Notes: generated from the letters alone by a model not told the origin. Counted from the first letter of the stretch, positions 1 to 8,690 are shown. The stretch: DNA of 64,000 nucleotides from an uncultured Eubacteriales bacterium (GCA_902492065.1 CABUKE010000003.1:62001-126000), one strand, 5' to 3'. Made by a program: numbers and translations.

Positions 1-359
1 TGCTGGTGGCGCTTTTCCACACCTTGAAACGAATTTCCCCGTTTTAGCAGGTCTGTCTTTGTAATATCCATCAAAAAGTACAGGCACAGCTCATGATAGT
101 TTTCGCCGCTGACATCCTCTGTAAAAAAGCTTTGATTGAGCCACAGAGGACGGGCGATTTCCGCGCTGACGCCAAGCTCCTCCCGTACTTCGCGCACCAC
201 CGCCTCCTGCGCTGTTTCATGAAGGCTCACCCTTCCGCCCGGCAGATAATAATACGGGGAACGTTCATCCCGCATTGCCAGTATCTTTTCATTGTGCAGC
301 ATAACCGCACAAACGCGGTAATTGAAGCGCCCCTGTTCCGTTTTGAATGTGATGTCCAA
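1..359 (-). CDS. Nudix hydrolase, 3' end outside window
   Basis: Partial gene; its 3' end lies beyond the window edge. The translation has a complete Nudix box, GRVSLHETAQEAVVREVREE followed by LGV, which fits Gx5Ex7REUxEExGU. This is the Mg2+-binding helix of enzymes that hydrolyse nucleoside diphosphates linked to another group. Upstream of it are the family-typical YYYLPGG strand and an N-terminus reading (M)DITFKTEQGRFNYRV. No ATG is available in this frame; the TTG at 359-357 puts the start where close relatives usually begin, with only a weak G-rich ribosome site before it. It lies 29 bases after the preceding oxidoreductase stop and is probably co-transcribed with it. The substrate cannot be told from sequence. 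Confidence 0.85.
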   Translation of the reverse strand, partial: MDITFKTEQGRFNYRVCAVMLHNEKILAMRDERSPYYYLPGGRVSLHETAQEAVVREVREELGVSAEIARPLWLNQSFFTEDVSGENYHELCLYFLMDITKTDLLKRGNSFQGVEKRHQ

Positions 360-388
360 AATGCCACATTCTTTCCGCCTGCCGCCCT

Positions 389-1354
389 TTACGCCCTGCC
401 TGCATAGGCGAGCTCCATCATCTCCGTCAGTTCCAATCCTTCCTTTAATCCAAAAGCAATCTCTCCGCCATGCAGAATTGCATCAACCCATTGGTCCACC
501 GGGTGCGGCAACGGAGCTGGAAGCTCTGCCGTAACCCACTTGCCGCCGGTCTTTTCGCTGTTATAGCGCACCGTTTCCCCCGCGTCGGTCACGAGCAGGC
601 TGCCCGCAGTCCCGTTGATTTCCATTTTAAACACATCGCCCGTATAGACGAAGCCGGTTTCCGCCACACCGATTGCGCCGCCGTCAAATTGCAGCGCCGT
701 GACTGCATTATCCTCCACTTCCCGCCCGGTCACATTCGTAAAAATGCTGACCGCTTTCTGCGGTGCGCCGAGCAGCCAACGCAGGATATACATGCTATGC
801 GTTCCCAAATCAATCATCGCACCGCCGCCGCACTCCTGCGCATTATAAAACCGTTCCGGCAGCCACTGTGCAACCGCGCCGTTATGCGCATTGTGGACGC
901 GCGCGTAGACAATCCTGCCCAGCTCTCCGCTGTCCGCAATCTGCTTTGCTGCCAGAACACCCGGCTTACACCGCCACGGAAAACAGATTGAAAATTTTAC
1001 GCCATTCTTCTGTACACTGTCCATGATTTCATGGCATCCTGCACTCGTCAGCGCCATAACTTTTTCTGTAAAAATGTGTTTTTTTGCTTTTGCCGCCTTC
1101 TTCATCAGCTCCGGGTGCTGGCAGGTCGCAGACGTGACGATCACGCCGTCGAGCGTATCCTCTGCCAGCAGAGCGTCGTAGTCGGCACAATACCGGCACG
1201 AAAATTCCTGTGCAAATGCTTCGCCGCGCGCCCGGTCGTCGTCCCAAACCCACGCAAGCGTGCAGTCGCTCCGTGCCTGAATCACCTTTGCATAGTCCGG
1301 TGCATGGACGTGCCACGCCCCAATGACCGCTATCTGCAATTTTCCATCCTTCAT
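389..1354 (-). CDS. Gfo/Idh/MocA family oxidoreductase
   Basis: 321 residues, near the usual 330-380 of the family. An N-terminal Rossmann fold (IAVIGAWHVHAPDYAK at about residues 8-23) binds NAD(P). The usual EKP motif reads EKVM at about residue 96, so the Pro normally present is replaced. The C-terminal half has the alpha/beta substrate domain with GGGAMIDLGTHSMYILRWL, typical of sugar or inositol dehydrogenase-like enzymes. The glycine of GxGxxG is partly degenerate (GAWHVH). The gene starts at an ATG 12 bases after AAAGGAGG. The substrate is unknown; an oxidised sugar or myo-inositol derivative is a family-based guess. Confidence 0.85.
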   Translation of the reverse strand: MKDGKLQIAVIGAWHVHAPDYAKVIQARSDCTLAWVWDDDRARGEAFAQEFSCRYCADYDALLAEDTLDGVIVTSATCQHPELMKKAAKAKKHIFTEKVMALTSAGCHEIMDSVQKNGVKFSICFPWRCKPGVLAAKQIADSGELGRIVYARVHNAHNGAVAQWLPERFYNAQECGGGAMIDLGTHSMYILRWLLGAPQKAVSIFTNVTGREVEDNAVTALQFDGGAIGVAETGFVYTGDVFKMEINGTAGSLLVTDAGETVRYNSEKTGGKWVTAELPAPLPHPVDQWVDAILHGGEIAFGLKEGLELTEMMELAYAGRA

Positions 1355-1410
1355 ACCCCATTCCTCCTTTTACTAACAGTATATCGGTTCCACTCCAATT
1401 TTGCAAGCGT

Positions 1411-1947
1411 TTATTCGTCGATATGCCGTTCAATCTGTCGAGTCGCCCACCACAAGTAACCGGCAATCAAACCGAGCAATACGATGTTGAATCCTAACGA
1501 TATACAATCCCCTGTTTCTCCCCACCATGCCGCGACTCCAATTCCGACTGCCGCAGCGGTTATCGCGAGCAAAAGGAAACAAAAGCAAATCTGGAGTACG
1601 GTTTTTACCCGTTTATTGCGCTGTATCCTGCTTTCCCGGTCGGAGAACGCCTCCGGCCGTGTGCCGCTGTACTCTTTGCGCCAGATATAGCAGCTCGACA
1701 TATGGCCAATACATTCCCACCCAAACTGCGTATACGTGTCAAAGTAGTCCTTTGTCGGAAACGCATTGAGGTCAAATACATAGCAGTATTGTTTTGGTTC
1801 CGTTTTGGTAAATACCATATAAGCGGAGCTTGTCTGCCCTACCTTATCAATGTTCCAGCCCTCGGCTGCAAGCGATTCCAGCCACAGCTCATAATCTGCC
1901 GGGGCAACGTGGCGCAGCGCAGAAAACCAAACCGTCTTTTTCTCCAT
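1411..1947 (-). CDS. DUF2812 domain membrane protein
   Basis: 178 residues. The N-terminal ~100 residues match the DUF2812 pattern as I recall it (W..YE.WLE..A..GW.ld, then a cytoplasmic alpha/beta region ending GWECIGHMSSCYIWRKEY). Two hydrophobic segments follow, at about residues 117-140 and 148-166. DUF2812 proteins are commonly encoded directly after a PadR regulator, as here: the PadR stop codon immediately precedes this ATG with no gap, so translation is probably coupled. Function is unknown; a role in sensing or responding to envelope stress is only a guess from the PadR pairing. Confidence 0.8.
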   Translation of the reverse strand: MEKKTVWFSALRHVAPADYELWLESLAAEGWNIDKVGQTSSAYMVFTKTEPKQYCYVFDLNAFPTKDYFDTYTQFGWECIGHMSSCYIWRKEYSGTRPEAFSDRESRIQRNKRVKTVLQICFCFLLLAITAAAVGIGVAAWWGETGDCISLGFNIVLLGLIAGYLWWATRQIERHIDE

Positions 1948-2265
1948 CTAAATCAACTCCTTTGCTATTTGATACAGCTTACAGATCCGTTCCGCCTCTT
2001 CCTGTAAAATGATACGCCCCATTGGGGTAATCAGATATTCTTTTTTCCTCTCATACTCGCGTACAACGGCAATCAGGCCCTCTTTCTCCAGCTTGGACAA
2101 GCTCTGATAGATCGTGCCCGCCCCTAACACAAGCCGCCCGTCTGTGAGCCGCTCCACATGCTGCATAATACCATAACCGTGCCGCACCTGCGTCAAAGAA
2201 AATAAAATGTAAAACATCGTTTCACTCATGGGAATGAAGCGTTTTCTTGCATGTTCCAGCCGCAT
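1948..2265 (-). CDS. PadR family transcriptional regulator
   Basis: 105 residues, the size of the short PadR-s2 type. It has a winged helix with the typical YGIMQHVERLTDGRLVLGAGTIYQSLSKLEKEGLI region (DNA recognition helix about residues 48-63) and a short C-terminal helix for dimerisation. It lacks the long helical C-terminal domain of PadR-s1. It is transcribed ahead of the DUF2812 gene as a two-gene unit. The promoter just upstream carries two copies of an ATCAC-like dyad, one inside the -35/-10 spacer, which strongly suggests autorepression. The inducing ligand is unknown. Confidence 0.9.
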   Translation of the reverse strand: MRLEHARKRFIPMSETMFYILFSLTQVRHGYGIMQHVERLTDGRLVLGAGTIYQSLSKLEKEGLIAVVREYERKKEYLITPMGRIILQEEAERICKLYQIAKELI

Positions 2266-2294
2266 GGTATCCCTCCTCTATCACGACATAATAT

Positions 2295-2339
2295 ATCATA
2301 CTGTGATACAATTGTACATCACGCTGTGATATATGTCAA
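2295..2339 (-). promoter_or_regulatory. padR promoter with two operator dyads
   Basis: On the minus strand TTGACA (2339-2334), a 17-base spacer and TACAAT (2316-2311). A perfect dyad ATCAC-GCT-GTGAT (2318-2330) fills the spacer. A second copy, ATCAT-ACT-GTGAT (2295-2307), sits at the expected transcription start, 23 bases away. A TACAATTGTA palindrome lies between them. The layout fits repression by the PadR product. Confidence 0.75.
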
Positions 2340-2341
2340 GA

Positions 2342-2372
2342 AAAAAATAAGCCCCGATTTCCGAGGCTATTT
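2342..2372 (-). terminator. Rho-independent terminator after the NTF2-like gene
   Basis: Minus-strand hairpin AGCCTC-GGAAATC-GGGGCT followed by TTATTTTTTT, just past the stop of the NTF2-like gene. Confidence 0.7.
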
Positions 2373-2381
2373 TTATCTGTT

Positions 2382-2774
2382 TCACGAATCTTCAGACAGC
2401 ACATCTGTTCCATAGGAATTATCCACTGCGCAGAGCCACTTTCCCGCCCGCTTTGTAAAGACATAGGTTGCCCGCCGGTCCATAGAGTATACCTTCTCCT
2501 CCCGGTCAGCCCCCAAAAGCGTCTGCGACAGCACAAGCGCCGTATCGCCCGCGTCCAGGATTACCATATTTCCCTGCGAGGGAACCAGACTGTTGTCAAA
2601 GTACTTTGCAATTTTTATAAATGCTTCCCGGATTTGCTGTTTCCCTTTTGCAATCATACCCGGTTTTACAACGAGCACTGCGTCGTCAGTATAGTAGTCC
2701 ATAAGCGTGTCAAAATCCTCCTGCCGGATTGCCGCGTCACAGGCTCGAATAATTCTTTTAAGCTCTTCTTCCAT
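2382..2774 (-). CDS. SnoaL/DUF4440-like NTF2-fold protein
   Basis: 130 residues. The pattern (I..C..AI...DFDTLMDYYTDDAVLV..PG...G...I) is that of the NTF2-like cone fold found in SgcJ/EcaC, DUF4440 and SnoaL proteins. These range from steroid isomerase-like enzymes to ligand-binding proteins, so no reaction can be assigned. It begins at an ATG behind AAAGGAGG and lies just downstream of the terminator ending the lysine operon. It may be transcribed by read-through, since no separate promoter is evident. It has its own terminator. Confidence 0.75.
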   Translation of the reverse strand: MEEELKRIIRACDAAIRQEDFDTLMDYYTDDAVLVVKPGMIAKGKQQIREAFIKIAKYFDNSLVPSQGNMVILDAGDTALVLSQTLLGADREEKVYSMDRRATYVFTKRAGKWLCAVDNSYGTDVLSEDS

Positions 2775-2790
2775 TCATAATTCCTCCTTT

Positions 2791-2818
2791 GAAAAAGGGG
2801 CAGGAATTATTCCTGCCC
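2791..2818 (-). terminator. Terminator of the lysine operon
   Basis: Minus-strand GGGCAGGAAT/ATTCCTGCCC stem followed by CTTTTTC. The stem includes the last codons and the TAA of the ACT-domain gene, so the hairpin overlaps the coding end. Confidence 0.8.
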
Positions 2819-3277
2819 GCATTCAAACTCTTTTGCAAGTACATCTGCCGCTGTATCGGCATTTCCTTCATCCACAACGAGAGAGATTTCGTTCTCGCTC
2901 GTTGTAATCAGACGGATTTCAATTTCCGCCGCGCCGAGACAGGCAAACGCCCGCGCGCCGACACCGACCGTTTCCACCATATGTCCGCCAAGCACAAGCT
3001 TTGCGTTACCGCTGTTGACATGGACTGCCGCGCCCGGGAAAATCTTTTGTATTTTCCGCGTAACGCCCATCAGCTTTGTCACCTCGTCGCCCTCTACGCT
3101 GAACGACACGCCAATCTCGCTCGCCGCCGGGAGCAAGCTCGAAATCATATCGACATTGATTCCGTCGTCGGCCAGAACACCGAATACCTTGGCCATGGTA
3201 CCCGCCACATTCGGCAGTTGGTCAATCGTCACAACGACAACATTATCCCGCATCGTTACACTTGTTACAGGTTTCAT
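2807..3277 (-). CDS. Stand-alone tandem ACT protein (aspartokinase regulatory-like)
   Basis: 156 residues made of two ACT units (about 8-75 and 85-152), ending in an aspartokinase-like pattern EISLVVDEGNADTAADVLAKEF. No kinase domain is present. ACT pairs of this type form the effector-binding half of aspartokinase, where Lys or Thr binds. The gene is last in the lysine operon, 39 bases after dapB, and its stop lies in the terminator stem. I infer a role as an amino-acid sensor or partner for a pathway enzyme. It could also be a remnant of an aspartokinase fusion. Confidence 0.8.
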   Translation of the reverse strand: MKPVTSVTMRDNVVVVTIDQLPNVAGTMAKVFGVLADDGINVDMISSLLPAASEIGVSFSVEGDEVTKLMGVTRKIQKIFPGAAVHVNSGNAKLVLGGHMVETVGVGARAFACLGAAEIEIRLITTSENEISLVVDEGNADTAADVLAKEFECGQE

Positions 3278-3316
3278 ACCACTGTTACCGCCTTTCTGTT
3301 TGTCCTGCTATTTTCG

Positions 3317-4075
3317 TTATAAACTGGAAACCAAATCGCCCATATCGTATAGGCCGGGCTTCTTCCCACACAAGAACTGTGCCGCACGTACCGCACCGAC
3401 TGCAAACACTTCTTTGGAGGCCGCATGATGTGACAGCGTAATAATCTCGTCCGTTCCAGCAAACATCACCTCGTGGTCGCCCACAATCGTCCCACCGCGC
3501 ACCGCGTGCAGGCCAATCTCGTTTTTGCTCCGCTTTTTGCGCTGGGAATGGCGGTCATACACATAGGCCGGCGGCGTAGATAGAACAGACGATACCGCGT
3601 CCGCAATGGCGAGCGCCGTGCCGCTCGGCGCGTCAATCTTCTGGTTATGATGCTTTTCAATAATTTCTATATCAAAATTCCCCTCCAAAAGCTTTGCCGC
3701 ACGCTTTGCAAGGTCAATCAACAGATTGATGCCCAAGCTCATATTCGCTGAGAAGAACACCGCCGTCTTCCCCGCCGCCGTACGAATCAGCTCCTTCTGG
3801 TTTTCGCTCAAACCCGTGGTCGCCACAACGACGGGCAGACCCTTTTCACAGGCATAGCTGAGCAACGGCTCCAGGCACGACGGGTGAGAAAAGTCAATAA
3901 TCACATCCGCCTGCTCGCGCACTTCAAAAATATCACGGTACACGGGATAAGTATTCACGATCGAATCATTAATGTCCACGCCCGCAACGATGGAAACACC
4001 CTCCATTTCGCTGACCAGCCGCGTAATCACCTGCCCCATTTTCCCGTTTGCACCATTCATAATCACGTTAACCAT
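3317..4075 (-). CDS. dapB: 4-hydroxy-tetrahydrodipicolinate reductase
   Basis: 252 residues, normal for DapB. It reduces the DapA product with NAD(P)H on the way to diaminopimelate and lysine. It has an N-terminal nucleotide-binding motif NGANGKMGQVI (residues 7-17), a VVATTGLSENQ segment, the catalytic region EIIEKHHNQKIDAPSGTAL with the His-His and Lys residues of the family, and the HAVRGGTIVGDHEVMFAG strand. It lies 36 bases after dapA and is followed by the ACT gene, on the operon governed by the lysine riboswitch near 8.6 kb. Confidence 0.97.
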   Translation of the reverse strand: MVNVIMNGANGKMGQVITRLVSEMEGVSIVAGVDINDSIVNTYPVYRDIFEVREQADVIIDFSHPSCLEPLLSYACEKGLPVVVATTGLSENQKELIRTAAGKTAVFFSANMSLGINLLIDLAKRAAKLLEGNFDIEIIEKHHNQKIDAPSGTALAIADAVSSVLSTPPAYVYDRHSQRKKRSKNEIGLHAVRGGTIVGDHEVMFAGTDEIITLSHHAASKEVFAVGAVRAAQFLCGKKPGLYDMGDLVSSL

Positions 4076-4111
4076 ATGTAAGACCTCGTTATCTTCTGTA
4101 ATTTATGCTTT

Positions 4112-4999
4112 TTATTGTACTTTTAAGCCATAGTCCAGCAGCGCCTGCTTCACAGCCGAAACATTTTTCTCCTCCAAGTCGCACAGCGGCATCCGTAAAT
4201 CACCGACCGCAAACCCGAGCATATTCATCGCATTTTTAATTGGAATCGGGTTTACCTCAATGAACAGTTTGTCAATCAAATCAAGCGCACGGAGCTGCAT
4301 CTGCGCCGCTTCCTTTACCTTGCCGTCAAAGTAAAGTTGGCACATATCGTGCATATCCCGCGGAATAATATTCGCTGCAACGGAGATCACGCCCAGACCG
4401 CCGACGGAAAGCGTCGGAACAACCATATCGTCGTTGCCGGAATAGATTGCAAGCTCCGGTACGCGCGCCGCAACATGCGACAAATACGCAATGTCGCCGC
4501 TCGCCTCCTTGATAGCTACGATATTATCAATCTTAGCAAGCTTCTCTAATGTATCAAGCGCAATGGGCAGTTTCGTCCGCCCCGGCACATTATAGAGAAT
4601 AATCGGGATATCGACGCTGTCTGCAATCGCCTTAAAATGCAAGTACAGCCCCTTCTGCGTCGTCTTGTTATAGTATGGCGTAACGACGAGAATCCCGTCA
4701 CAGCCTGTCTCCTCGGCATATTTTGACAAATCAATTGCGTGCGGCGTATCGTTTGAGCCAGTTCCCGCAATAACAGGAATCCGCCCCGCCGTCTTTTCCA
4801 CCGTAAAGCGAATCGCTTCTTTATGTTCCGCGTCTGGCATGGTCGACGCCTCGCCGGTCGTACCGCAGATAATGATAGCGTCCGTTTTGTTTGCAATATG
4901 AAACTCAATCAGCTCACCGAGCTTGTCATAGTCCACGCCTTCTTTAGTAAACGGCGTAACCAAAGCCACGCCCGAGCCTGTAAACAACGGCTTTTTCAT
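4112..4999 (-). CDS. dapA: 4-hydroxy-tetrahydrodipicolinate synthase
   Basis: 295 residues from the chosen ATG. It condenses pyruvate with aspartate semialdehyde, the first lysine-specific step. TIM-barrel signatures: GTTGEASTM, the catalytic Tyr in ILYNVPGRT and the Schiff-base Lys in NIVAIKEASGD. A GTG twelve bases upstream at 5011 is also in frame, but it touches the AAAAGGAG ribosome site. The ATG at 4999 is 11 bases from that site and gives the usual MKKPLFTGSGVALVTPF start. The gene lies 78 bases after the GH10 stop with no terminator between. Confidence 0.97.
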   Translation of the reverse strand: MKKPLFTGSGVALVTPFTKEGVDYDKLGELIEFHIANKTDAIIICGTTGEASTMPDAEHKEAIRFTVEKTAGRIPVIAGTGSNDTPHAIDLSKYAEETGCDGILVVTPYYNKTTQKGLYLHFKAIADSVDIPIILYNVPGRTKLPIALDTLEKLAKIDNIVAIKEASGDIAYLSHVAARVPELAIYSGNDDMVVPTLSVGGLGVISVAANIIPRDMHDMCQLYFDGKVKEAAQMQLRALDLIDKLFIEVNPIPIKNAMNMLGFAVGDLRMPLCDLEEKNVSAVKQALLDYGLKVQ

Positions 5000-5077
5000 C
5001 TTGACTCCCACTCCTTTTCTAAATGATATCCTGCTCCTATATATGTATGCATTTGTATGAAAATTTGTTTAAATCAT

Positions 5078-7309
5078 TTACGGAACCTGCCGTACCGGCT
5101 TATCCGCAAGCGGAACCGGCTCCTGTGACACGTCAAAAACAAGCTTGTTTTCACCGTCGCGGGTGAGGTTTGCGCGCTGTTGATACGTCTTCCCGCCATA
5201 CTCTACTGTTACGATATACTCGCCCTGGTGGCCGCGCACAACGCTTGTGCCATCTGCATCTGTGACGGCATCCTCGTCCGTCCAGAGCTGGTTAAATACC
5301 AAATCAATATACGCTGCACCGGACGGTTTAAGCGTCCAATCCTCGTAAAACAGCGGCGCATTCTTGAGCCAATGCGCACCGTCATAGAACCCCCACATCA
5401 AAAACCCGCTGTAGGACGGATGGCTGTACGCCGCCAAAATCATATCGCGCGTAAAGTCAGCCTGCAGTTGTTCGTCGCTGCAATTGTAGTCAAATTCCGT
5501 GATTTTCAGCTCCTGCACAAGCGGTGCAAATGCATCCGACAGCTCGATAAATTTCTGCGGGTCAAAGGCGGTATTGTAGTGGCATTGGAAGCCAACCGCC
5601 TCAATCGGCGCGCCCATGCCCTGTAACTTTTTCACCAGTTCCTCAAACTTCTTCGCCTGCGCGTCATAAGTCGTACCGACGGTATTCTCGTTAAGGAACA
5701 GAACCGCATTTGGGTCGGCCTCTTTTGCCGCCTGATACCACTTTACAAGCGTCTCATCACCTAATATGGAGCGCATTTTATGATTCTGCATAATTTCGTT
5801 GGCAACGTCCCAGTCGCGCAGATAACCCGAAAAGGCGCTCCCAATCTCGTTGATATGCGCTAGCGTTTCCGTTTCCATCCGTTCGGGATCGTTTATAGAA
5901 TAATCGCTCTCAAACTCCGGCGGAAGCTTATCCCACTTGTCCCATACCATCGTATGGCCGCGCACGTCCAAATCATAGGACAACATTTTGTTGACACAGC
6001 GTTTCGCTTTTTCGCGGTCTGAAGCCCATGACGGGCGTTTGAGTTCATTCTCCGGTACCGCTGCGTTGAAAAACAGGCGGAGATATTTGTTGATGTTGCG
6101 CCCTTTCTCGCTCGTTTCGTCGAGAATTGTACTGTTAACCGCTGTGCCGAAATCAAATTCATGCTTCTGCAAAGCGACATTGACCTTTGCACCGGATACG
6201 GGCACACCGCCTTCACCGACCACTTCAACCTGTAGATCGGACTTCCGGTACTGCTCAATCCGCCCCCATGCCTCCTTGCGCCACTGTGCATCATCCTCGC
6301 GTCCGGGATACGTCGCACCCAACATGGGCAGGTCGTCAAATTCTACCGCATCCTGGTAGTTAATCACCTGAAAATCCGCAATTTCTACCGTCTGCGGCGG
6401 GTAACCAAACCGGACGTTGACCTGCGATTTATCCGCCTCCATGTCCATAGCTGCTGTATAGGGAATGAATATCTGCGTCCACTCACCGTCTGGAGCAAGC
6501 GTAATGCCCTGCGACATGATTTTATCGTACTTCCCGCTCGCTAATTCTTCGTGGACAACGCTGACCTGCGCCGTATCGTCCGACGCATCCGTAGCGCGTG
6601 CATAGAACATGCACAGCAGAACGTCGCCCTTTTTGACTGCCTGCTTGACACGCAGAACCGCCTGTATGCCATAAACATTGTCCGGCTGCGTCACCGTCTG
6701 TACCCGAAGCGCCTTGTCAAACGGCATATCGCTGACCGAAACTGTTTCTTTCTTCACCATCTCCCCGCCGCTGAGATACGAAGTATGCAGCGCATTATCG
6801 TCAAGCATCGGGCTGCGTTCCGGCAAAGCGGAGAGCTTCTCCTCATTGGTCAGTCCTTCTTCTTCCGACTGCTCCGCAGTTTTGATATCGACTGTGCTTG
6901 TACTTTCAATCCAGTCAACCTGCGCGCCAAGCGCCTCGCTGACAAAGCGGAGCGGCACCATGGTCCGGTCGTTGATAAGCTGGGCCGGAACGTCAAGCGT
7001 CACACCCTGCGCGTTCTTTTTCGCCTCAGTCTCACCGATCGTCAGCTCCACCATGTCGGTGTCCTTGACCGCAACAACGCTGTCGTCGTATTTGTCCCAG
7101 AACACCACTGCGCCCATCGCCTCAAAAATCGCGCGCATTGGAACAAGCGTCCGGTCGTCGACCAAGACCGGGGACTGGTCAGAAAAGACAACCTCCTCCC
7201 CGTCGAGCAAGACGGTAATCTTCTCCTCCGCCAAAGTAAAAACACTCGTCCCCGCGAGCATAGAAACACAGAGAAACAAAGCAACAAGACCCCGATACAG
7301 TTTCTTCAT
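5078..7309 (-). CDS. Secreted GH10 endo-beta-1,4-xylanase with stalk domain
   Basis: 743 residues. A signal peptide (about 1-28, ending SVFTLAEE) is followed by a copper-amine-oxidase N-terminal-like domain (about 30-150, with VDDRTLVPMRAIFEAMG and INDRTMVPLRFVSEALG). Next is a beta-rich CBM-like stretch (about 165-320), then the GH10 barrel (about 345-690). In the barrel HTMVWDKW replaces the usual HTLVWH, the acid/base Glu in WDVANE is residue 505 and the nucleophile Glu in LKITEF is residue 605. The C-terminal tail is short and beta-rich. No SLH or sortase signal is visible, so wall attachment must come from the stalk domain, or the protein is free. It lies 36 bases after asd and before dapA in the lysine-riboswitch operon, with no visible promoter of its own. 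Confidence 0.9.
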   Translation of the reverse strand: MKKLYRGLVALFLCVSMLAGTSVFTLAEEKITVLLDGEEVVFSDQSPVLVDDRTLVPMRAIFEAMGAVVFWDKYDDSVVAVKDTDMVELTIGETEAKKNAQGVTLDVPAQLINDRTMVPLRFVSEALGAQVDWIESTSTVDIKTAEQSEEEGLTNEEKLSALPERSPMLDDNALHTSYLSGGEMVKKETVSVSDMPFDKALRVQTVTQPDNVYGIQAVLRVKQAVKKGDVLLCMFYARATDASDDTAQVSVVHEELASGKYDKIMSQGITLAPDGEWTQIFIPYTAAMDMEADKSQVNVRFGYPPQTVEIADFQVINYQDAVEFDDLPMLGATYPGREDDAQWRKEAWGRIEQYRKSDLQVEVVGEGGVPVSGAKVNVALQKHEFDFGTAVNSTILDETSEKGRNINKYLRLFFNAAVPENELKRPSWASDREKAKRCVNKMLSYDLDVRGHTMVWDKWDKLPPEFESDYSINDPERMETETLAHINEIGSAFSGYLRDWDVANEIMQNHKMRSILGDETLVKWYQAAKEADPNAVLFLNENTVGTTYDAQAKKFEELVKKLQGMGAPIEAVGFQCHYNTAFDPQKFIELSDAFAPLVQELKITEFDYNCSDEQLQADFTRDMILAAYSHPSYSGFLMWGFYDGAHWLKNAPLFYEDWTLKPSGAAYIDLVFNQLWTDEDAVTDADGTSVVRGHQGEYIVTVEYGGKTYQQRANLTRDGENKLVFDVSQEPVPLADKPVRQVP

Positions 7310-7345
7310 ACGGCTCGACCGCCTTTTTTATAAATTTGTTTTAGC

Positions 7346-8425
7346 TCAGTCCATGTACCCTTTTGCCGCAAGCAATTCCGCCATCAGCACCGCGCCGCCA
7401 GCTGCGCCGCGCAGCGTATTGTGTGACAGGCAGACAAATTTATAGTCATAGACCGAATCCTCGCGCAGCCGGCCGATCGAAATCGCCATGCCGCCCTCCA
7501 AGTCGCGGTCCAGCTTCGCCTGCGGGCGGTTGTCCTCTTCAAAATAATTCAAAAACTGTTTCGGCGCAGACGGCAGGCCAAGCGCCTGCGGCTCGCCGGA
7601 AAAGTCCTTCCACGCCTGCTTGATTTCATCAATCGACGGCTTCTTCTCAAACGAAACAAACACCGCCGCCGTATGGCCGTCCGACACCGGCACGCGCAAA
7701 CATTGGGTCGTAATGATGGGGCTTACTGCGTCGACAATCTTATCCCCTTCAATTCTGCCCCATACCTTCATCGGCTCTTTTTCGCTCTTTTCTTCCTCGC
7801 CGCCAATATACGGAATCAGATTATCGACCATTTCCGGCCATGTTTCAAACGTCTTTCCCGCACCGGAAATCGCCTGATACGTGCAGGCAATAACTTCTTT
7901 AATCCCATACTTCATAAGCGGATGCAGTGCCGGAACATAACTCTGAATCGAGCAGTTCGACTTTACCGCAACAAATCCGCGCTTTGTGCCGAGCCGTCTG
8001 CGCTGCGCCTCAATAATGGCCGCGTGGTCTGCGTTGATTTCCGGGATAATCATCGGCACGTCGTCGGTATGCCGGTGCGCCGAGTTGTTGGAAATAACCG
8101 GACACTCAAGCTTTGCATACGCTTCTTCCAGCGCGCGGATTTCGTCTTTTTTCATATCGACTGCACAGAACACAAAGTCCACCATGCCGGCGATTTTCTC
8201 CTTATCCGCCGTCGCATCGAGCACTGTCATTTCTTTTATCTGTTCTGGGATTTCCATTTTCATAACCCAACGGCTTCCCACTGCGTCGATATATTTTTTG
8301 CCCGCGCTCCGGCTCGACGCCGCAAGCGCCTTAATATGGAACCACGGATGGTTTGCCAGCAGCGTAATAAACCGCTGCCCGACCATCCCGGTCGCCCCAA
8401 TCACTGCTACATTATATTCCTTCAT
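7346..8425 (-). CDS. asd: Aspartate-semialdehyde dehydrogenase
   Basis: 359 residues. It reduces aspartyl phosphate to aspartate semialdehyde with NADPH, feeding lysine, threonine and methionine synthesis. It has the NADP motif IGATGMVGQRF near the start and the active-site Cys in SNCSIQ (about residue 155). The architecture resembles the longer archaeal/fungal-type Asd. The ATG at 8443 lies within the AAGGAGG sequence; the ATG at 8425 sits 8 bases after it and is preferred. It is first in the operon, right behind the lysine riboswitch terminator. Confidence 0.95.
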   Translation of the reverse strand: MKEYNVAVIGATGMVGQRFITLLANHPWFHIKALAASSRSAGKKYIDAVGSRWVMKMEIPEQIKEMTVLDATADKEKIAGMVDFVFCAVDMKKDEIRALEEAYAKLECPVISNNSAHRHTDDVPMIIPEINADHAAIIEAQRRRLGTKRGFVAVKSNCSIQSYVPALHPLMKYGIKEVIACTYQAISGAGKTFETWPEMVDNLIPYIGGEEEKSEKEPMKVWGRIEGDKIVDAVSPIITTQCLRVPVSDGHTAAVFVSFEKKPSIDEIKQAWKDFSGEPQALGLPSAPKQFLNYFEEDNRPQAKLDRDLEGGMAISIGRLREDSVYDYKFVCLSHNTLRGAAGGAVLMAELLAAKGYMD

Positions 8426-8449
8426 TTTATATTCCTCCTTCATGAATTA

Positions 8450-8484
8450 CAAAATAAACGGCAGCGGCACAGAGCGCCGCTGCC
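8450..8484 (-). terminator. Riboswitch expression-platform terminator
   Basis: Minus-strand stem GGCAGCGGC-GCTCTGT-GCCGCTGCC then GTTTATTTT, lying between the lysine aptamer and asd. The position is that of a lysine-induced transcription terminator. Confidence 0.85.
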
Positions 8485-8511
8485 ACATCCAAGCACAAAA
8501 ACCATGCCCAC

Positions 8512-8690
8512 CATGCAGATAGCACTCCACCAAACTGGTGACAGACCTGCGGCTTTTAACCGCAAATCCAGACACGGCGGAAACGGCCCCGTCCTGTCTT
8601 CGGCGTCCGCCCCTTTCACGTCCGGTCATAACAGCCGCCGCAGGCTTCCCGGACACGCTACTGATGGAAAACGCGCCTCTATCTCTGTTT
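8512..8690 (-). promoter_or_regulatory. Lysine riboswitch (L box)
   Basis: The minus strand shows the conserved lysine aptamer blocks in order: GAGATAGAGGCGCG (8685-8672), an AGTA block, GAAAGGGGCGGACGCCGAAG in the P3/P4 region, a CTGTCACCAGTTTGGTGGAG hairpin, and a closing GCTATCT pairing with AGATAG. The same blocks occur in the B. subtilis lysC leader. Binding lysine should favour the terminator downstream and switch off asd, the GH10 gene, dapA, dapB and the ACT gene. Confidence 0.92.

Noticed and set aside
6551..7445. Long open frames on the plus strand across the xylanase signal and stalk region
   Set aside because: They are antisense to a well-supported gene, lack a good ribosome site, and have no recognisable protein pattern; the GC-rich third positions of the real gene keep the opposite strand open.
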